Shown: positions 4,571 to 7,858 of the stretch, piece by piece
Position numbering within the stretch: position 1 is the first letter of the stretch
How the letters are laid out: every line of letters starts with the position of its first letter
NCBI GenBank assembly: GCA_003522945.1
Contig: DPHR01000128.1
Span: 1-7,858, forward strand
Length of the DNA: 7,858 nt
DNA from: Clostridiales bacterium
GTDB lineage: Bacteria > Bacillota > Clostridia > Oscillospirales > Oscillospiraceae
Reading direction: 5' to 3'
Program-made: the position numbers and the translations under genes
Notes under the pieces: model-generated
The model's input: only the letters and a program-made list of their open reading frames with translations
Databases searched by the model: none
What the model was told of the DNA's origin: nothing

Positions 4571-5863
4571 TCAGCCGCCGTCGGTGCGGACGCTGAAATG
4601 CATGAAATCGCGGCTCGACTGCCATGTTCCGCCCCAGCCCCAGCCGTAGGCGGCGAAGGCCCTCACAACGCTCCCGCCCGCGGCGATCGAGTACGGGCTC
4701 GGCTCGGCGAGCGTACCGGCCCACTCGCTCTTTTCGGTGCCGAGCGGCCACCAGCCCTGCCCTACCGTGATCTTCACCGCGCCGTCCGCGCGGTCCGCCG
4801 CGCAGTTCGCGTCGGGATTGATATCGACCGCCGCGCCCCAGGCGTGGCGCATGGTATCCGTGCAGCGCAGTCCGCCGACGGAGGCGATGGGGAATTTCTC
4901 CTCGTCCTCAAAGATGCGCTGGAATATTTCGTACACGTCCGCGGCGAGGTATTTATGTACCGTGAGCTTGAGCGCAGCCTGCGTTTTCGTCCCGTCCGGC
5001 TGGAGCTGCCATACGTTCACGGTGACATCGCGCATATACGGCGCGGCTTCCTCGGTGCTCGCAAAGTACGTTTTGTTCTCGTCGCCGAAGAAGAGCTTGT
5101 TAAAAGCGCCGCGCGGCTCGTTGTTGTTGAGCATATAACCGTTCTCGCGCGCCCAGATCATGAACGGCTGCAGGCCGTTCGGCGCGTCGGCAAGACGGTA
5201 GGGGTTGTTGTCGCTAAGATCGACCGGGGCGCGGCGGGCCGGATCGAGCAGGCGCACCATGACGGCGCTCGCCTGCGCGCGGGTGAGCTTCCGCTCGCCG
5301 CAGAAGGAGCCGTCCTCCGCTCCGGCGGTGTTTTTCATGCCGTTGATGATGCCCTTGGCGTACACCTGCGCCACCGCGCCGCGGTACGCCTCCGGAATAT
5401 ACGCCCAGTCCGGGATCCTGCGCGCCGCGCCGTTCGTCACGGCCTCGGTCTCCCCGCGCACCTTGGCGAGGAAGTTTCGGATCATCACGGCCATTTCGTA
5501 GCGCGTGGTCTTTGCCTGCAGGGCGTCGAACGTGCAGGGGATGTCCAGCCCCTCGAGCACGCCGTTTTCGGAAAGCATCGCCCAGTACGCCTCCGCCCAG
5601 TGCTTGCCGGGCAGCTCGCTTTTGTACGTCAGCGATGCGCTCGTGGCGAGCATTTTGATGAACTCGCTCCGGCGCAGATAGCCCGTCGGGCGGAACGTGC
5701 CGTCCTCAAAGCCGTTGACGATGCCCTTTTCGGTGCAGAAATCGACGTACTCCGTGTACCATTCATCCGCCGGAACGTCCGGGAACGCGGCAAACGCCGG
5801 AGCGGTGAGCGCCGGCACGAGCAGGCACGCGCACAGAAGCGCCGCAAGAATTCTCTTTCTCAT
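4571..5863 (-). CDS. Secreted SLH-anchored M15-type peptidase
   Basis: This 430-residue protein starts with a signal peptide (MRKRILAALLCACLLVPALT, then APAFA, cut near residue 25). Three SLH modules follow at about 27-72 (FPDV...EKGIVNGFEDGTFRP), 86-128 and 150-206. SLH modules bind secondary cell-wall polymers and hold proteins to the surface. The C-terminal domain looks like the M15C/VanY-like peptidoglycan peptidases: RHAWGAAVDIN (H340, D347 as likely zinc ligands) and a C-terminal GWGWGGTW...RDFMHFS (D419 as likely catalytic residue, H422 as third zinc ligand). The expected role is cleavage of peptide stems or crosslinks in peptidoglycan; exact specificity cannot be read. The start at 5863 follows GGAGG at seven bases. 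It lies 34 bases after cdd, probably as the last gene of that operon. The residues between the SLH and peptidase parts (about 207-320) have no motif I recognise. Confidence 0.88.
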   Translation of the reverse strand: MRKRILAALLCACLLVPALTAPAFAAFPDVPADEWYTEYVDFCTEKGIVNGFEDGTFRPTGYLRRSEFIKMLATSASLTYKSELPGKHWAEAYWAMLSENGVLEGLDIPCTFDALQAKTTRYEMAVMIRNFLAKVRGETEAVTNGAARRIPDWAYIPEAYRGAVAQVYAKGIINGMKNTAGAEDGSFCGERKLTRAQASAVMVRLLDPARRAPVDLSDNNPYRLADAPNGLQPFMIWARENGYMLNNNEPRGAFNKLFFGDENKTYFASTEEAAPYMRDVTVNVWQLQPDGTKTQAALKLTVHKYLAADVYEIFQRIFEDEEKFPIASVGGLRCTDTMRHAWGAAVDINPDANCAADRADGAVKITVGQGWWPLGTEKSEWAGTLAEPSPYSIAAGGSVVRAFAAYGWGWGGTWQSSRDFMHFSVRTDGG

Positions 5864-5897
5864 ATCTGGTCCTCCGCGGTGTTCTTTTTCGATGCGA

Positions 5898-6278
5898 TCA
5901 GAAGTCGAAGAAAAACGGCATCATCTCCGAGAGCTTGTGGCTCACGAAGCTCCCGTCGCCCTTGGCGCAGAGCACGGTCATATGCTTGGAAAACTCCTGC
6001 AGAAACTGGCGGCACGAGCCGCAGGGATAACAGTATTCTTTGCTGTTGCCCCAGATGGCGATGCGGACAAAGTCGCGGTGGCCGCTGCTCACGGCCTTCA
6101 CCGCCGCGGTGCGCTCGGCGCAGATCGTGTCGCCGTAGGCGGCGTTCTCCACGTTGCAGCCGGTGAAGATCGTGCCGTCGCTGCACTCGAGCGCCGCGCC
6201 CACGGGAAATTTCGAGTACGGCACATACGCATATTCGGCGGCCTTCTTCGCCATGTCCATCAGTTCCTGATCGGTCAT
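5898..6278 (-). CDS. cdd: Cytidine deaminase
   Basis: This cytosolic pyrimidine-salvage enzyme converts cytidine and deoxycytidine to uridine and deoxyuridine. The 126-residue product is of the short, homotetrameric type. It shows the substrate-binding FPVGAAL (residues 24-30) and CNVENAAYGDTICAERTA (residues 41-58), where C53 is a zinc ligand and E55 the catalytic proton carrier. PCGSCRQ (residues 85-91) supplies zinc ligands C86 and C89. All key residues are present. The start at 6278 is preceded by AAAAAGGAGC at good spacing. The gene lies 28 bases after the solute-binding protein gene and 34 bases before the SLH-peptidase gene. A functional link to either neighbour is not evident. The 10-base palindrome CCGCCGGCGG in the upstream gap has no loop and no T-run. 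Confidence 0.95.
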   Translation of the reverse strand: MTDQELMDMAKKAAEYAYVPYSKFPVGAALECSDGTIFTGCNVENAAYGDTICAERTAAVKAVSSGHRDFVRIAIWGNSKEYCYPCGSCRQFLQEFSKHMTVLCAKGDGSFVSHKLSEMMPFFFDF

Positions 6279-6306
6279 ATCCGTTTGCTCCTTTTTCCGC
6301 CGGCGG

Positions 6307-7857
6307 TCAGCCGATATTGACTGTCCAGGCGGTAATATTATTGAATACGTCGTACTGGTTGGGCGACATGCCGGAGATCACGCCGAGATGGGAGATAACC
6401 TCGCGCGTCTCAAAGCACACCGGCAGGATCACCGTGGTCGTCGTGAGGAGCTGCAGCCAGTCGTTTACGGCCTGCGCGCGGTCGTCGTCCTTTGCGCCGA
6501 GATAGGCCTCGGTGAGCTCCTCCAGCTCGCTGTTGTCCCAGCCGCCGTAGTTGAGGGTGTTGTCATCCTCCCAGTCGCCGGAGATCAGCGTGAGAATGTT
6601 CCAGTCGCCGGTCAGCGCGACCTCGGCAAGATACATATCCATAACGATCTCGGGCTCCTCCTGATCGAAGTCGATGTATCCGGAGCGAAGCGCGGCGAGA
6701 TAGTCCTTCCATGTAAGCTCGCGCAGGTTGACGCCGATGCCGATGGCTTCCAGATCCTCGGCGATCCGGCGCGCCTCCTGCACCTTGGCGGCGTTGTCGG
6801 CGCAGACGGCGAAGTTGAGCTCAATGTCCACCTTCATGCCGGAGAGCGCAAATTCAAGCATGCCGTCCGCGTCCAGATCGCGGCAGCCGCCGCGCTCGAG
6901 CTCGGTAAGGCAGCGCGAGGGATCGTAGGAAAACTGCGAGGCGATCGAGGTATCGTACAGCGCGCTGTTCGGGTGGACGGGGAGCACCGTCGCCACGGCG
7001 TTGCCGTCGAGCGTGTCCGATACGATCTTGTCGCGGTTCACGATCCAGTTCATCGCGTAGCGGTAGGCGTCATACTGGAAGAAGCGGCTCTGGCTGTTGA
7101 AGCCGATGAAGTGGAGATTCGTGGTGGTGATGGTGCGCTTTTCGTTTTTGCCGCCGTAGCCCATGTTGTAAATGCCGGTCGGGTCGTTCACGACGAGATC
7201 GACGAGACCGCTTTCAAACTCGGTGATGAGCTCCTCCATGCCGCGGTAGGCGCGCAGCTGCACCTCGTCGAGCGGGAGACTCTCGCTGTTTTCATACCCG
7301 TCAAACTTCACGAGTGCCGTGCGGTCTTCATTATACATATACGGGCCCGATCCGACGGGGATCTCGTCGCCGACGGAGCCGGACTTGATGACCGGGATGC
7401 TCATACGCTGCGGGAGCTGCGCGTTGTCCGCGCCTTCCACGGCGAGATACACCTCGCCGTTGTACGCGCTCGAATAGACGCGCCCGACCTGCTGCTGCAG
7501 ATGCTTGTGTCTCTCGCTCGTGAAGATGCAGGACACGGAATACGCCACGTCCTGCGCGGTGAGCGTGGAGCCGTCGTGCATCTGGATGCCCTCCCTCACC
7601 TTGAGCACCCACACGCCCGCGCTGTCTTCGTTCTTGGAGTAATACCAGTCCGAAAGAATGCGCGACGTCACGTTGAAGTTCTCATCGACCTCGAAAAGCC
7701 GGTCGTACACGAGGCAGTCCACGAGCTGATTGAGCGTGCTCTGCGTCTTGATGGGGTTGAGGCTCTCCTCGTAGTCGAGTGAGAGCGAGAACACGTCGTC
7801 CGCGGCGCCGGCGAAGGTGAGCGTCTGGCCGGAGACGGTCGCGGCGCTCTCGTCCAG
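6307..7857 (-). CDS. ABC transporter substrate-binding protein, family 5, N-terminus outside window
   Basis: The visible 517 residues match extracellular solute-binding family 5 (oligopeptide/dipeptide/nickel type, OppA/DppA-like). These capture peptides or other solutes outside the membrane and deliver them to an ABC permease. Near the N-terminus the pattern LNPIKTQSTLNQLVDCLVYD with DGSTLTAQDVAYS is typical. Toward the C-terminus GVNLRELTWKDYLAALRSG and a tyrosine/tryptophan-rich stretch fit lobe II. The frame runs open through the window edge; the GTG at 7794 is internal, because coding sequence continues in frame upstream (…SGQTLTFAGAADD). Any signal peptide or lipobox therefore lies outside. 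No permease or ATPase gene follows, so the partner transporter must be upstream or elsewhere. Ligand specificity cannot be predicted. Confidence 0.9.
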   Translation of the reverse strand: MDESAATVSGQTLTFAGAADDVFSLSLDYEESLNPIKTQSTLNQLVDCLVYDRLFEVDENFNVTSRILSDWYYSKNEDSAGVWVLKVREGIQMHDGSTLTAQDVAYSVSCIFTSERHKHLQQQVGRVYSSAYNGEVYLAVEGADNAQLPQRMSIPVIKSGSVGDEIPVGSGPYMYNEDRTALVKFDGYENSESLPLDEVQLRAYRGMEELITEFESGLVDLVVNDPTGIYNMGYGGKNEKRTITTTNLHFIGFNSQSRFFQYDAYRYAMNWIVNRDKIVSDTLDGNAVATVLPVHPNSALYDTSIASQFSYDPSRCLTELERGGCRDLDADGMLEFALSGMKVDIELNFAVCADNAAKVQEARRIAEDLEAIGIGVNLRELTWKDYLAALRSGYIDFDQEEPEIVMDMYLAEVALTGDWNILTLISGDWEDDNTLNYGGWDNSELEELTEAYLGAKDDDRAQAVNDWLQLLTTTTVILPVCFETREVISHLGVISGMSPNQYDVFNNITAWTVNIG

Positions 7858-7858
7858 C

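Noticed and set aside
4598..6166. Plus-strand reading frame of 522 codons opposite the SLH-peptidase and cdd genes
   Set aside because: The minus-strand genes have clear motifs and ribosome binding sites. The plus-strand translation is Arg/Ala-rich, without domains, and spans two genes plus their gap.
6296..6306. CCGCCGGCGG palindrome between the solute-binding protein gene and cdd as a terminator
   Set aside because: It has no loop and is followed by an A-run that belongs to the cdd ribosome binding region, with no T-run.
6388..7782. Plus-strand reading frame of 464 codons opposite the solute-binding protein gene
   Set aside because: It is an antisense shadow of a recognised family-5 binding protein, with compositional bias typical of GC-rich shadows.

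Overview
The window is about 60% G+C by eye. It reads as a chromosomal segment of a GC-rich Firmicute, most likely a gut-type Clostridia of the Oscillospirales/Ruminococcaceae kind. The reasons are AGGAGG-type ribosome binding sites at almost every gene, Gram-positive style ribosomal proteins, a triple-SLH cell-wall protein and an orphan family-5 solute-binding protein. The taxonomic placement is inference. Every gene I accept lies on the minus strand, so transcription runs from high to low coordinates.

Region 1 (7857 to about 4571) holds three closely spaced genes. They are a family-5 extracellular solute-binding protein whose N-terminus lies outside the window, a tetrameric-type cytidine deaminase (cdd), and a secreted protein with three SLH modules and a C-terminal M15-type peptidase domain. 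Gaps of 28 and 34 bases, each with a ribosome binding site and no terminator, suggest cotranscription.

Region 2 (about 4570 to 4178) is the only long non-coding stretch. It contains a hairpin after the SLH gene, an A/T-rich block, and a promoter with a perfect -35 hexamer, a 17-base spacer and an extended -10. The -35 sits inside a 10-bp inverted repeat that also looks like the terminator of the preceding operon. A leader of roughly 290 bases with several hairpins follows, ending at a strong ribosome binding site for rpsJ.

Region 3 (4177 to 1) is the S10 ribosomal-protein operon in canonical order: rpsJ (S10), rplC (L3), rplD (L4), rplW (L23), rplB (L2), rpsS (S19), rplV (L22) and rpsC (S3, cut by the window edge). 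From rplC onward the genes are packed between a 1-base overlap and 19-base gaps. The exception is the rpsJ-rplC junction, which has 146 non-coding bases with three potential hairpins. L3 carries an unusual basic C-terminal tail made of a tandem nine-residue repeat.

The ribosomal part is ordinary core biology. The items worth a second look are the promoter/terminator overlap, the structured rpsJ-rplC spacer, the L3 tail and the non-standard neighbourhood upstream of rpsJ. I found no mobile element, CRISPR array, tRNA or rRNA, and no convincing new multi-gene system.
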